A stretch of DNA of 64,000 nt from Zasmidium citrigriseum (GCA_002786025.1 NHNW01000046.1:496001-560000); one strand, 5' to 3'; counted from the first letter of the stretch, positions 22,050 through 32,918 are shown. Numbers and translations: made by a program. The notes: generated from the sequence alone by a model not told the origin.

Positions 22050-22608
22050 GATGAATGAAGCGAGATATTGACTGCGTGTGTAGGTCAAGAAGTTGAGCGA
22101 ATGATGAAATTGAGATGAGAAAGAGAAAAGACGAGTCGAGAAGGGGACGCGTCCGGGAAGACGTGTAGCAAATCGCGTGGCTGGGGTAGTGAGAAGTCAA
22201 TTTAAACTCCGGTAGGGCGCCAGACTGACTCGCACGTGAAGAAGGTACAGACCCATGGACAGAGCACGTTAGGAGGCCGTTGTACTCCATTGTAGAACGA
22301 TCAGTAAATTTCAATGGATGGCCGGGGAGGGTTTGATGAAAGTTCGTGGTTGTTCTTGCTCCTGCAGCAGCAGGACACGTTCTTCCCCAGCAGCAGTTCG
22401 GCAGTCGGCTCCGAGACCCTTGTCCAACTCTATTCACGCTTAGCCGGCCAATGGCAGCGACGACCTGGACAGCTGCGCCAGCCCGCGGCCGCATCCCAGA
22501 CCTCACCTCCACCATCCAACCAGCCAAACAACCAGCTCCATCCACCCCAAACCACCCGCAATCCCCAGCGCACACCCAGCACTCATGTCGCCGCATCGCA
22601 TATGAACC
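22050..22608. promoter_or_regulatory. divergent promoter
   Basis: Between the SUMO-like gene and a conserved hypothetical gene. A CCAAT box lies in GGCCAATGG at about 22446. Nothing else is clear. Confidence 0.4.
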
Positions 22609-23940
22609 ATGTACCGCACCAACGACCCCCGTTTCCGTCGCCGCCTCCACGACATCTCCGCGACGCTCGAGTCCGCAAACGAATCGGCCCAGTCGTCACT
22701 CTACGTATTTGGTGAACGCTACGTCAAGCCTTGTCTAGAATCTGTTGGATCGTGTCTGACGTCTTGTGTCGATGCGTCGTGTCCTTCGTTGAACATCAGC
22801 CAAAGCCAGCGCGAGCGGGAGAGGAGACGACGGCAGAGAGGCCGTGGGCGCGCGGAGCTCAGCTTTGACTTCTATGATGATTGGGACGATGAGTTGGAAG
22901 GCGAGGGGCTTGGTTGGGGGAATGATGAGTTCGATCGCTTGGTGGGCGGTGGTGGACGAGGCTATGGCACCGTGAGCAGCACGACGCAACAACCTGGACG
23001 GCAGAGGGGCATGAGCTATCCCAAAGGTCGCCGAAAAAGTGTCGTGGATGCCGGTGTAGCGGGAGTGGGTGTACCAGGATCGAGCGGCTTCTGGAGTAGG
23101 TTTTTCGCAGGCAAGGCTGTACGGTACAAGCCATCGGCTGCGGATCTTCAAGAACATCCTGGCACGAGAAGACACCACAGAGATCGCACAGAAGGCGAGG
23201 CACTGCTCGAAGACATAGACGAAGACACTGGGCGTCGCACACACCGGCGAAAGCGAAGTGGGACACAGGGAACCGCAGCTTCTGAATCGAGTTTCAGTAG
23301 TCGCGGAGACCTCTTCCCTTCAGACGAAGAAGACGATGCGATTCCACTGGATGATGAGTTTGCTATGGTTCTTGAGCGACGGACGACCCAGTCAGGTGGC
23401 ATCAGTGGCGGGGCTTCCGGACAAGAGACAGAAAGCGCCAGCTCTGGCAAAACCCGAGACAAGCGCGGAAAGAGGCCAAGTGCGGGCAGTAGGACGAGCA
23501 CAAGGCGAACCGCATCGTCGAGAAGTATTCAGAGCTTAGGCGCCAGAAGAGGCTCGACTAGGAGTCGAACTGGCAGTGGTGCTGTGCCAATCGAAGAGAC
23601 TCAAGCCCAAGAAGATGCGGAACCTATCATGTCCCTGGCCGAGCTCAAGAACGAGGAAAGCCGAGTGGAGCAGGAAGAAGAGGCCCAAGTCAAGCGCAAA
23701 CGATCTGAGGCCAAGAAACTCGCTGAAGAGAGAGGACTGGCCGAAGAGCAGACGATTCTCTCTAGCAAGGAGGCTACCCCTCAGCAAATGTCCTCGCCAC
23801 AGCTAGCACCTGTCGTCCGAAACGACGAACCTAGTCAGCTCCCTACGCCACTAGCGACAGACGACGAAGAAGGCGAATCGGAGGCTCACGAGCCCCAGTC
23901 TACTCCAGAAGGAGACACAGATAAAGATACCCAGCCCTGA
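22609..23940 (+). CDS. conserved fungal hypothetical protein
   Basis: A 443-aa intronless protein. The N-terminus MYRTNDPRFRRRLHDISATL continues into two cysteine pairs (residues 43-60). An Arg/Glu-rich segment, an acidic FDFYDDWDDELEGEGLGWG block and a conserved-looking GFWSRFFAGKAVRYKPSAADLQ (about 160-185) follow. The second half is disordered, Ser/Glu-rich, with a coiled-coil-like EEESRVEQEEEAQVKRKRSEAKKL segment. The head of the protein looks conserved and the tail does not. No membrane helix and no enzyme motif. The function is not known to me. Confidence 0.75.
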   Translation: MYRTNDPRFRRRLHDISATLESANESAQSSLYVFGERYVKPCLESVGSCLTSCVDASCPSLNISQSQRERERRRRQRGRGRAELSFDFYDDWDDELEGEGLGWGNDEFDRLVGGGGRGYGTVSSTTQQPGRQRGMSYPKGRRKSVVDAGVAGVGVPGSSGFWSRFFAGKAVRYKPSAADLQEHPGTRRHHRDRTEGEALLEDIDEDTGRRTHRRKRSGTQGTAASESSFSSRGDLFPSDEEDDAIPLDDEFAMVLERRTTQSGGISGGASGQETESASSGKTRDKRGKRPSAGSRTSTRRTASSRSIQSLGARRGSTRSRTGSGAVPIEETQAQEDAEPIMSLAELKNEESRVEQEEEAQVKRKRSEAKKLAEERGLAEEQTILSSKEATPQQMSSPQLAPVVRNDEPSQLPTPLATDDEEGESEAHEPQSTPEGDTDKDTQP

Positions 23941-24234
23941 TCAACCTCAGCGGCACCGGAAGGCATTTTGTGATCGTTTTTGCAGCGTTCAGAGCGTCGG
24001 CGTTTGTGGGCAAAGAAAGACATGACACCGTAAGGGTCGTCGTCATCATTATTTTGAAAGGGAGGCAGAGCGTTTGATTTCGACATTGCATTCATCAGCA
24101 TATCATACCGACAGCGCGTTTTCGATCGCTATTCGGCAGCGCTATATGTAGCAGTATACCCAGTACCAGCAGCAAGCCAGCATGCTTGCTATGAGCAAGA
24201 GCATCATCGCTTTCTTTCGCACCACAATCTCATG

Positions 24235-26436
24235 TCACGCCAATGCCTTGATGCTGCACACTCCCTCCCATCCCTCCTTTGCGCTCTCCACGAGGGTTTC
24301 CGCAAACAGCTGTAGACTCTCATCACCGAAGAGCTTCATCGCATCGCTCAGCATCTCATCCTTGGCAAGCATATCCCTCACGCTCGCTGCTTTAACACTC
24401 TTGGTCTGCTCTCTCGCATGCTTCTGCAAAGTGGCAATCTCCTTCCTCGCAGTCTCCTGCAATGAGGCGACTTCCATTGGAATGTGCTCGGCGTGCTTCT
24501 TGATGTATGTACACGCCTCGACGACGATGCGAAGGGTGTCGAGGTAGAGGTAGTGGTGGGTGAGATGTTCTGCCAGGAGGTCTGGAGTGGAGACCAGAAT
24601 ATCGATGTTGAGATCTTGTACACTCTTCGTGAGCGAGGTGATGGTGTCCTTGGAGGGTGATGTTCCGGCTTTGACGGCTACGAGGACATCGACGAGCTGC
24701 TGGCAAATCGAGGTTTTGAGAGCTTTTGCGGGAGGTGTGAGTGGCGACCCCGTCGATAAAGCGGCCTTCAGGTTCTCTGGATCGAGGATGAGAGCAGCCG
24801 GCTTATCTGTCGCAAGAGACCATGCAGTGTCCGCTGCCAGATCTGAAAGTACCGATTGCTGTGCTGACTCGGCACTGTTGTCGGCAAAGATTGCCCTCTC
24901 GACATTGAAACCATAGTTGAAAGTCGCATCGAAGTCCCTGTTGTCTTTGGTGTTACTCCAATTCGTGACCAGCCTTGGACCAACATCGTTGATCTTGCTG
25001 ATCGATTTGCTCGTCATGCGTGCAATGCGACGATGCTCGAGGAGGATCATCCTCTTCACGAGGCTGTTCCTCAAATTCACTCGGAGCTCGTGCAAGTCAA
25101 ATATCATGCCTGTTTGTGCGTGCTCGAGGATTCCAGCTTCTGTGTCGGCCAGCTTGTCTTCGTGTCGCGGGTAGATCCCCAAAGCTTTGTGCGTGCGCTC
25201 ATGCGGCTCACACCAGTCTCGTCCAGGGAGCGATGTCCGGAAAGGATGGACTATCGATAAGCCAGTGAAGAGGGAGTGGCCAATGGTGTCGTGTTGAATC
25301 TCTTTCACGTTAAGGCTGTCGAAGAGTCGTATAGCGAGGCTTCCGAGGTTGAGTCGCATGTAGATGTAGACCAGCACCAATCGTGCCTCGTGAATGTGCT
25401 CGTTATGTTTCAGCAGTCTCTGTGAAAGATATGCAGCTTGAACGAGGTATGCCGATTCGTTGAAATCCGCGTAGAGCTTTACCAGCCCTGAGATGGCGAG
25501 GAAGCAAGCATCTGCCGCACCTCGATCTCGCCCTCCCAGCTGTAGTGATGTTATTGACGTGTGGAACAGACGGATGGCGTTCGCAATGAACTTCGACATG
25601 ACCTCGGTGCTTGCGCTGGCCTTGACCACTTTGGCGAATTCAGCCTTCAACATCTCGACTTCTGAATCTAGCCAGATCCTAGATGGAACCTTTGCTGGAT
25701 CCGTTTCTCCACTCTTCTCGGTCCCGTTGATCTCAATCTTTTGACTTAATTTCAGTGCGTCGTATACTTGCTTGCTCTCCCTGAACGCAGGCCTGTCCCG
25801 GATACTCTCCAACTCGGGTTGAGCGTCCTGTGTCGCAAATATTTGACCAGCGACTCGACAGTCCAAACCTTTGTCGTCGTCAAATTTCTCTGCCACTGCT
25901 TTCTTTGCCAGACTCAGACACAGCCGAGACTGCAAATCTTCTTTGCTGTTCGATAGAAGCTGAGTGTATGCGGCGTGCGCCATGTAGATGGATCGATCCT
26001 TCGGCTGAACGGTCTTCAAGGAAATCATACATTGCTGAGCATCTTGTATTCTGTCGTCTATCACAGCCTCGTAGAAACGTCTGGTGAGAAGGTCGACTCT
26101 GTACCGTGCGGAAGTGTTCGACTTGAAAGCGTTGTCCCAAAGCTTTGCCACTTGAGGTCCAGCGGATGTCGGTCTTGGCCAGACATCCTTATTTCCGTCG
26201 ACCACCGCGGCCTCGATGGGAAGCAACTCTCGCAAGTCCTGGATAGGAGGTTGGATGGCCACGAGTTGATCTAGTGTGTCGTCGAGCTTTTGGCCAGAGG
26301 CAGAAAGGAGTTGCAATTTTACCAAAAGAAGTTGTACATCTTTCGGACTGCGTTGGAGAAGCTCATTGCATCGGTTGACGCCCTCATTGTAGGCGCCTCT
26401 CTTGGCGTATTCATCGAAGGTCGGATAGCGGGCCAT
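24235..26436 (-). CDS. NatB N-terminal acetyltransferase auxiliary subunit (Mdm20/Naa25)
   Basis: A 733-aa intronless protein built of helical TPR-like repeats. It starts with DEYAKRGAYNEGVNRCNELLQRSPKDVQLLLVK, split here by family resemblance to the Mdm20 N-terminal TPR pair. Mdm20 binds the catalytic Nat3/Naa20 and the ribosome, and the complex acetylates Met-Asp/Glu/Asn/Gln N-termini in the cytosol; loss disturbs actin cables in yeast. Middle landmarks include SSLQLGGRDRGAADACF-like helices and YIYMRLNLGSLAIRLFDSLN. Length is somewhat short of yeast Mdm20 (about 800 aa). Tail-to-tail with the preceding gene, 294 bp apart. Confidence 0.82.
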   Translation of the reverse strand: MARYPTFDEYAKRGAYNEGVNRCNELLQRSPKDVQLLLVKLQLLSASGQKLDDTLDQLVAIQPPIQDLRELLPIEAAVVDGNKDVWPRPTSAGPQVAKLWDNAFKSNTSARYRVDLLTRRFYEAVIDDRIQDAQQCMISLKTVQPKDRSIYMAHAAYTQLLSNSKEDLQSRLCLSLAKKAVAEKFDDDKGLDCRVAGQIFATQDAQPELESIRDRPAFRESKQVYDALKLSQKIEINGTEKSGETDPAKVPSRIWLDSEVEMLKAEFAKVVKASASTEVMSKFIANAIRLFHTSITSLQLGGRDRGAADACFLAISGLVKLYADFNESAYLVQAAYLSQRLLKHNEHIHEARLVLVYIYMRLNLGSLAIRLFDSLNVKEIQHDTIGHSLFTGLSIVHPFRTSLPGRDWCEPHERTHKALGIYPRHEDKLADTEAGILEHAQTGMIFDLHELRVNLRNSLVKRMILLEHRRIARMTSKSISKINDVGPRLVTNWSNTKDNRDFDATFNYGFNVERAIFADNSAESAQQSVLSDLAADTAWSLATDKPAALILDPENLKAALSTGSPLTPPAKALKTSICQQLVDVLVAVKAGTSPSKDTITSLTKSVQDLNIDILVSTPDLLAEHLTHHYLYLDTLRIVVEACTYIKKHAEHIPMEVASLQETARKEIATLQKHAREQTKSVKAASVRDMLAKDEMLSDAMKLFGDESLQLFAETLVESAKEGWEGVCSIKALA

Positions 26437-26853
26437 GTTCGCTCGATTCTGTTTGGCCAGGCAGCTGGATCATGCTGCGAATGAATCCATGCGTTTCTCG
26501 ATCGACCGCTTGAGCTCGGCTTCCAGCTATATGATGGGATCGAGTACTCTGATCTTGGTCTGTATCCCTGATGATCCTGTGATCTCGAAGTCGAAGGTCT
26601 TGAAAAGTTCACATGTCTCCAGCACGGGAAGTCGTTAGGGCTGAATCTAATCGGCGTGGGTCGGCCCGATCTCCGCGACAGGGGTCTAGCTCGGCGAACC
26701 ACATGCCGAAGTCAACCTGGCCTCAAAGGGACCTCAATACTTGAACTGGACAGATATTGTCTCTCGACATACACTCAAATACGACCAAACTGCGCGCGAG
26801 CACTTGCGACCCTACGCCCGACTCTGATACGCCCAGCAACAAATTTCAGCATC
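26437..26853. promoter_or_regulatory. divergent promoter, NatB subunit / RAMP4
   Basis: About 417 bp between the two starts; no distinct element was recognised. Confidence 0.4.
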
Positions 26854-27205
26854 ATGGTAACACCGCCCACACGTCCAACTCCGTTGGAGCTCCTAACTGA
26901 CCTGCTCGCGTGCTTCTGTAGGCCCAAACTCCCCAGCAGCGTCGCGCAAATGCCGCCTTCGCCCGATCAGAAGAGCGCAAGATGGGCAAGCCCCAGAGCA
27001 ATGTGCCAAAGAAGGAGAAGAAGGAGAAGCCTCCGATCAGTCCCTTTTGGGTTTGTACGTCTTCCGAATATTGAAGATTATGGGAGGGTGTGGGAATTAC
27101 ATACTGACATGACATCCTCCAGACATGCTCATCTTCGTCGTCTGCGGCGGTGTCGTCTTCGAACTCGTACGAATGATCGTCGGCGCCGGTTCGTCGTTCT
27201 TTTAG
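26854..27205 (+). CDS. YSY6: RAMP4/SERP1/Ysy6 ER stress-associated protein
   Basis: Three exons: 26854-26856 (the ATG alone), 26922-27054 and 27123-27205, joining to 72 aa. The sequence begins AQTPQQRRANAAFARSEERK and has a basic KKEKKEK patch. A single C-terminal membrane helix, about residues 47-66 (MLIFVVCGGVVFELVRMIVG), ends the protein. This is the layout of tail-anchored Ysy6/RAMP4, which sits at the Sec61 translocon and stabilises nascent membrane proteins under ER stress. Both introns are GT-AG. The gene is easily missed because its start codon is a three-base exon. It is convergent with Erj5, another ER folding factor. Confidence 0.9.
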
Positions 27206-27471
27206 GTCAAGAACTCCCTACCTCGCGATTCAAGACAAGGAAAGAGGAGTCGTTCTTCTGCGAGATATCGTTATGCATTTGACGGGCCAGCGGGCGTTTT
27301 GGAGGATGTTTCATCTACGGCCGGACAGTGTGAGAGACCCAGACGGCCTCCTCAGTCGAAAAGTGATTTAGAGGGAGAAGGCGGCAATGGACAAAAGCAT
27401 GTTCTTCTGGACACTTTTTGCTGCTATATACACTACAACAGGGCTGTATGCTCGATATGGTGCAGCACCTA

Positions 27472-28756
27472 CTATGACTTGGCCTTTGACTTGCGCTTCC
27501 TGGCTTCACCGTTGGCGTTTGGCGGGATGGCAGAGCGAAGAGATGCTTCGGCCTCAGTGAGCTCCTCTTGCTCCTCCTCCTGGCTGGCTTCCCAAGCGAC
27601 GTGCTCTGCCGTCTGCTTGTTGAGGAGCTTGCCGAGCGAGCGGTTATAGAGGAAGATTGGGAAGCGCACGAGGAAGGTATCGTTGACCGTTGGCGGTGGG
27701 ACTTCATCGGGCTGGACAATGTTAGTAGCTGCCGTACGGTCAATGAATCGATTTACTCACATCGAGCAAGAACTCCTGCCTGTCGCCCTCCTCGGTTTCT
27801 TCTTCCAAGAAGACATTTCCAACGCTGTCCACGATCAAGATCTTGCCATTCTCGGCGACAGTCCTCTTCTTTGCGCCAACAGGTCCAGACGTGATCTCTG
27901 CTTCCTGTGGTGTGGAGATGCCTGATGTTCTCGCCTTCTCTGCAGCCCTGGCACTCTTCACACCTCCCTTGTTCTCTCTCTTCTTCTCCCTTTCCATCGC
28001 TCTCTTTTGCTTGCGGTTCCACTGCATACTCTCTTGTTCGTCGCCAGTCTGTGGAGTTGATGTTCCGCTCGTAGGACCTCCCAGTCCTGGAATGGCACCA
28101 ATGCCGCCCTCGTCGCCCCATGCCATCCGGCGTGCATGCTTGATGTATCGTTCTACGAACTCCCGCTGACGCTTCCAGCCCAGGTAAAGAGCACCATAAT
28201 GAGCGCCACCGCCCACGAATACGAAGAGACCGAGCAAGACAGATCCAAGGCCGGGTCGGAAGCGCTCGTAGTAGTAGCCAGTGCCTCGCCACGTAGGGAA
28301 TCCATTCCGCAGGAAATGGTCGTACCTGTCCCTTCCCTCACTTCTCAGGACACCGACGACCAGACCGAGTATCTCAAAGCGCTTCTCGGCTTCTTTTGTG
28401 AACTTGTTGACCTCGCTCTGACTCGGTTGCTTGTTCTTCTGCACATGCACCGTAGGCTTGGCACCGGCTTTGGGCGTCACTTTCTTTGGCTTATTGTAGT
28501 TGGCTAGCCAGGTGCTCCGAGCCTTGTCCGGATGCATCGTTCGCGAGAGCTTTCGGTAAGCCTTGTTGATATCATCTTGACCGGCGGAGGGGCTGATGCC
28601 CAAGAACGAGTAGAAGGTGGCATTGGAGCCCTCGTGGGCCAGGACCTCGTCGCGGAGTCGGAAGATTTCGTGGTCCTCCTTCGACCACGCTGCAACAAAG
28701 GCGGCGAGGGCGAGGACCAGCAGCAGCAGCGATGCTGCCCGAGACAAGACCCGCAT
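27472..28756 (-). CDS. ERJ5: ER J-domain protein Erj5
   Basis: Two exons (28756-27761, 27711-27472) give 411 aa. A signal peptide (SLLLLVLALAAFVAAW) is followed by a luminal J domain, about residues 44-120, with the HPD triad in RTMHPDKA. This J domain has an insert rich in Lys/Pro. A membrane helix (GSVLLGLFVFVGGGAHYG) follows, then a long charged tail, cytosolic if topology is as in yeast Erj5. The J domain recruits BiP/Kar2, so this is an ER-lumen co-chaperone. The intron has GTGAGT donor and CTAAC branch. The start at MRVLSRAAS was chosen because it opens the signal peptide. Confidence 0.9.
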
Positions 28757-29458
28757 GGTGTGGGATTGGTGGTTGTTCGGGCGAGGTGCAGGCGGTGGAG
28801 GAGAGTCGAGGGCAGGGCAGCAAATCGGGGCACCAAAAAACTGGCGCACTCAGGGCTAGCTTGCCTGAGCTACGTGTCTCAACCACCGATGCAATGCTTG
28901 ATGCTGCAGTGTGCTGGCGGCGGCATACAAGAAGGCGGGGTGCCGGCGTGTGAGAGATATTGTGGCTGGTCTGTGCTCTCTGCTTCTGCTTCAATTCATT
29001 CACCTCTGTTCGCGACTCACGAGCATTTCTATTTCTATCTATTGACGGCCGTTTTCATGTGAGAATTGCAAAGGGGTGGAATGCCGCTAGCCCGCCCAAT
29101 GGCGTAAGGCGCCGAATCCTGAAGCCGACCCTGGCGGCGATCCGTCTGGAGCAGAGCAGCAGCAGCGGCGCACGCCCAAGGTTCGAGCGTCCCAGAAAAG
29201 CCTCCTCCTCCTCGACCACCACCCCCTTCTCTGCCCGCCAGCGCCCTTTAAGCCTTCCAGTCGCTCGCTCAGCCCAGTAAGCTCCTCCTCCTTTCGCTCG
29301 CCTTCTGCACGCTTCCGCCGTGGCGACGGCGACCACTGCAGGCCGCATGCACATGCAACGGGCCGCATACAGAGACTGATTCTGCTTTTGCCTCAGCTTC
29401 GTTCATCCACGCACGAGTACCACACCCAACCGACAGACAACCGCTCCCAGCAGCAATC
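28757..29458. promoter_or_regulatory. divergent promoter, ERJ5 / PRA1 gene
   Basis: About 700 bp, with long CCTCCTCC pyrimidine tracts at about 29195-29310 that mark the PRA1-gene leader. No gene. Confidence 0.45.
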
Positions 29459-30103
29459 ATGTCGCGCATCAACATCCCCCTCGACGCCATCACGAGCCGG
29501 CTGAAGTGAGTCTCCCAAGCAAACAACCCCAGAAGCGTTGAGCGCGTGCTAACATGCGTACCTGCAGCCTCCAAGGCCGCTTCGATGCCGTCCGCAGTCA
29601 GTCCATCGGCACGCGCTTCGCCAACCTGCGTCCCATCAGCGAGTTCCTCGATATCAAGCGCATCTCCAAGCCCACCGACTTCTCCATGGTGCAAAATCGC
29701 GTCAACTACAACCTGTCATATTTCTCTTCGAACTATGCCGCGGTCTTCGTTATGCTCAGCATATACAGCTTGCTCACGAACTTGACCCTCTTCTTTGCCC
29801 TGATGCTCATCATCGGTGGCATGTACGGGATTGGCAAGCTCGAGGGACGAGACCTGGACGTGGGCTTCGCACGTGCCAGTGTGTCGCAGCTTTACACTGT
29901 TCTCTTCATTATCTCCGTGGTACGTATAGAATCAGTCGAATTGCGGTATGAACGATACTGACACGCTTCAGCCCCTCTTTTTCTGGGCATCACCCGTATC
30001 CTCCATTCTCTGGCTCATCGGCGCCTCAGGCGTTACGATTCTGGGCCACGCCGCGCTCATGGAGAAGGACGTTGCGGCTAGTTTCTCCGAGGAGGCGGTC
30101 TAG
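29459..30103 (+). CDS. PRA1 family (prenylated Rab acceptor) protein, Yip3-like
   Basis: Three exons (29459-29505, 29568-29919, 29972-30103) encode 176 aa. The family hallmark RVNYNLSYFSSNYAAVF is followed by two long hydrophobic hairpins: VMLSIYSLLTNLTLFFALMLI and, across the last intron, LYTVLFIISVPLFFWASPV. FANLRPISEFLDIKRISKP is the typical N-terminal cytosolic segment. PRA1 proteins sit in Golgi/ER membranes and handle prenylated Rab GTPases. All introns are GT-AG with good branch sites. The next gene follows on the same strand 31 bp after this stop. Confidence 0.9.
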
Positions 30104-30134
30104 GTGGTCGGCCGCGCACTCTTCGCCCTATGAA

Positions 30135-31472
30135 ATGGGAAGACCACCCGGGGCTCACAGCGGGAATAGGCGAAGGGCGTATCCGCACGACTGGGAGCTT
30201 CGTGATCCACATGCTCGCTACGGCCAGCGTTTTGAAGAATTGGATAGCGATGAAGACGACGGACAAGGCGTTATATTGGATCCGAATGGTTATGCTTTGA
30301 GGGACGCACGCTCGCGCGGTTTCGCGGGTGACCCCTTGTACTTTGACGGGTATGATTTGGGACGGGATAGAACACCTAGAAGGGGAGTGTACGATGATGC
30401 AGGATATGATGATTACATTTCGGAAGAAGACGATTACTTGGACCAGAGGGGTGCAGCATATCAAATGGCAGTCAGGGATAAAGAGGAATCATTGCTTCAG
30501 TCAGCGTTGGACCGCATTGCACGAGCGCGGGTGAAGGGCAAGACGAACGTCAATCTGTCGCAGGACGAGATGGAGGCTCTTGAGCGCAGGAGAAACCAGC
30601 AGCCGGAGCCTGCATCGACCCTTGCGTCGCCGCCCGCCACACCTGCCAAATCGAAAGTGAAAGCCAGCAGCCGAACGAGCAGTGCCAGCAGCTTGACCAG
30701 TCAAAAGACGCGGAAGAAGAGCAGTGGTGGAATCTTCGGGTCTCCGGCGAAGTCGAATTCCAAGGCAAAGGTGCAGAGGAAGAACTCTGTCGAACAGGCT
30801 TTGCCATATCCAGCCGGTGCACCGCCGCCTGGCATCATGGTACCTGGTCCAAACGGCGTTCCTGTCTATGCACCGATCGCTTACTATGGGCCTCCCAGCC
30901 CAGAGTTCGCTCGAGCGGGGCGTTCGCAATCAGGCGGCGGATCCAGGTCTTCTTCCAAGCACAGTCGAAGGGAGTCGACGCCGCCTGAGCAACTCCCGCC
31001 TCGTTACTATCCCAACGGCGTTTCCGTTCGACCTGAATCGCAGGGCTCCAATCGCTCTCTTCCGGACGATATCGACTGGTACCCACCTCCCCCATCTCGA
31101 ACACGATCGGCCTCCAATGCGCAATACGCAGGCTATAGAGACGACTATGACATGGCACCGCCGATGCCTGCAGCGCAAGGGCGGCGCCACGCCAGTGGTC
31201 CGCCTGACGTGCGCTACGCTAACCTGCGTCGAGCACCACCAAGCTCCTCACCTCTGGCCCAGAGGAACGCCACGCCTGGTCAAGGAAGTGGGTTGAGAAG
31301 GGTAGAGACGAGCAGTTCCAGCAGCAGCGACGATCAAGGCGTGCAGGTCGATATCGTGCCAGATGAGAATGGTGGATACACTGTTCGGAATGCGCCAGTC
31401 CCAGCACCAGCGCCGGTGAAGGAGAAGCCCACGGTGAACGAGACGAGGAAACGAAAGGGGGGTCGCAGGTAG
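30135..31472 (+). CDS. conserved fungal disordered protein, unknown function
   Basis: A 445-aa single-exon protein. It opens MGRPPGAHSGNRRRAYPHDW, followed by an acidic block (EELDSDEDDGQG, YISEEDDYLDQ). A helical segment (RDKEESLLQSALDRIARARV, about residues 130-150) precedes the conserved-looking NVNLSQDEMEALERRR. The rest is Ser/Pro/Arg-rich low complexity. The single helix next to a charged disordered tail suggests a scaffold or cytoskeletal accessory, but that is a guess. The ATG at 30135 was chosen; the frame is open further back, but only into the previous gene's last exon and without an ATG. Confidence 0.65.
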   Translation: MGRPPGAHSGNRRRAYPHDWELRDPHARYGQRFEELDSDEDDGQGVILDPNGYALRDARSRGFAGDPLYFDGYDLGRDRTPRRGVYDDAGYDDYISEEDDYLDQRGAAYQMAVRDKEESLLQSALDRIARARVKGKTNVNLSQDEMEALERRRNQQPEPASTLASPPATPAKSKVKASSRTSSASSLTSQKTRKKSSGGIFGSPAKSNSKAKVQRKNSVEQALPYPAGAPPPGIMVPGPNGVPVYAPIAYYGPPSPEFARAGRSQSGGGSRSSSKHSRRESTPPEQLPPRYYPNGVSVRPESQGSNRSLPDDIDWYPPPPSRTRSASNAQYAGYRDDYDMAPPMPAAQGRRHASGPPDVRYANLRRAPPSSSPLAQRNATPGQGSGLRRVETSSSSSSDDQGVQVDIVPDENGGYTVRNAPVPAPAPVKEKPTVNETRKRKGGRR

Positions 31473-32019
31473 TCGCTTCGAGAAACATGCATATTGAGAC
31501 TTGTTTGCTCGCCATTTGGAACTACTTGTCTAATGAACGTAGAAAGGTTTGTATTGCGGGGTGGCCACTGACCTTCCATCCATATAGGCATTTCCCTGCG
31601 GCACTGCACTCGGCTTCACCATTCCTCCCTCTCATACGATTGCGAAAGAGTTGCTCGCCGTCAAGAGATGCAGCAGGGAAGGTGATTCTAGGGCATTTGA
31701 CATGAAGGGTGGCTTGCTGGACGACGAAGCAATATCCCCCAAATGAAAGGAGTCGACGGAGGCACTGGTTGATCGCTTGTGGCTTCGAGAATTCTTGACA
31801 CCTTCGACCGCTGGAGTCCAACGACCGCCCTCCACGCATGTGAAGTCGCTCTGACAGGCATCTTCGCAAGCGCCAAAGCTTGATTCTACGACACACTTCA
31901 CTCTTGCCTCGCCCAACATCCGAAGACACAACATCGCAATTCTCCAGCAGCATCTACCGCAGCAGCAAACGCAACATGTCTATCGCTCGTTCACACACTC
32001 GTTAGAATTCTCGAGAAAG
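31473..32019. other. intergenic, promoter of the RING gene
   Basis: Overlapping short frames on the minus strand were not supported. Nothing else was seen. Confidence 0.45.
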
Positions 32020-32871
32020 ATGGACCTACCGACGCACGCCGACTTCTTCTCCAACCACCTCACCTCATGCATGGAGGTCGACGACAGCGGTGAGTCCTGC
32101 CCCATTTGCATCGAAGACTACACCGACCCCGTCACCACGCGATGCGAGCACAACTTCTGTCGCGAGTGCCTACAGACATGGTGCAAGGACCAGAACACCT
32201 GTCCCTTCTGCCGGACCGAACTCTTTACGGCGGCCACTATCCCCTCGCGACGACTCGTGCAGATACCCGAAGACTTCTACGAGCAGCTCAACTTCAGTGT
32301 GTTTTACCGAGAAGCGGTCCGAAACGAGCTGGAGGCCCATCACAACAACATGAGATATTTGATAGACGGCCACCTGCCGGCCCTCGACGGCCTCCTTCCT
32401 ATTCACGTGGATCATCATCACGCTCAGAGCATTCTTGTCGGCGCAGTCATTTGGTATTGGAACAAGGTGGACGACGACTTCGCGCCGCAGGTGAGGGACA
32501 CGTTCAAGCGGGATTGGATCAAGTTGATGCACGCGCTCAACAATGAGTTGAGTCGACATCAAGGTTGGGAAGGTCGTGTTGGAGACTGGAAGTGGATGTT
32601 GCTGGCGGAGGTGATGCCGTCACAGCAGGAGCCGAGGCGGTTTCCGGGTCATGAAAGGTCTTGGAAGAGTCAGGAGGACAGCGCTGTTTGGTTTCGAGAG
32701 CATGCTGACCATTGGGAGAGTGATGGGTGGGTTACGCACGTGCGGAGGATGTTTAAGCTCGTGGACTACTTGGTCTTGTCGCAATTGGTGCACACTCTTG
32801 ATGAAGATTCGGAAGATGAGTCCACTCTCGGTGACGATTCAGAAGATGAGGGGCCCGAGGGAGACAGCTAG
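32020..32871 (+). CDS. RING-HC finger protein, probable E3 ubiquitin ligase
   Basis: A 283-aa intronless protein. A C3HC4 RING spans residues 27-66: CPIC, then CEHNFCREC, then CPFC, with all eight zinc ligands present. The remainder has no domain I recognise; it is Trp-rich (DWKWMLLAEV, SDGWVTHVRRMFKLVDYL) and ends in an acidic tail (DEDSEDESTLGDDSEDEG). RING proteins of this kind usually transfer ubiquitin from an E2 to a substrate; the substrate is not inferable. Many fungi carry expanded families of such short RING proteins. Confidence 0.85.
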   Translation: MDLPTHADFFSNHLTSCMEVDDSGESCPICIEDYTDPVTTRCEHNFCRECLQTWCKDQNTCPFCRTELFTAATIPSRRLVQIPEDFYEQLNFSVFYREAVRNELEAHHNNMRYLIDGHLPALDGLLPIHVDHHHAQSILVGAVIWYWNKVDDDFAPQVRDTFKRDWIKLMHALNNELSRHQGWEGRVGDWKWMLLAEVMPSQQEPRRFPGHERSWKSQEDSAVWFREHADHWESDGWVTHVRRMFKLVDYLVLSQLVHTLDEDSEDESTLGDDSEDEGPEGDS

Positions 32872-32918
32872 GTAGATCGTGGTAGATCCTGGCACTTGGA
32901 ACTGTAGTAAGTAATGTA

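Noticed and set aside
22319..22715. Plus-strand frames before the conserved hypothetical gene
   Set aside because: Low-complexity Pro/Gln/Ser translation overlapping the real start at 22609; leader sequence.
28857..29354. Frames on both strands between ERJ5 and PRA1 genes
   Set aside because: Driven by pyrimidine repeats of the leader; no domain and mutually overlapping.
30072..30134. Upstream extension of the disordered-protein gene
   Set aside because: It begins with TTG and overlaps the last exon of the PRA1 gene; ATG 30135 is used.
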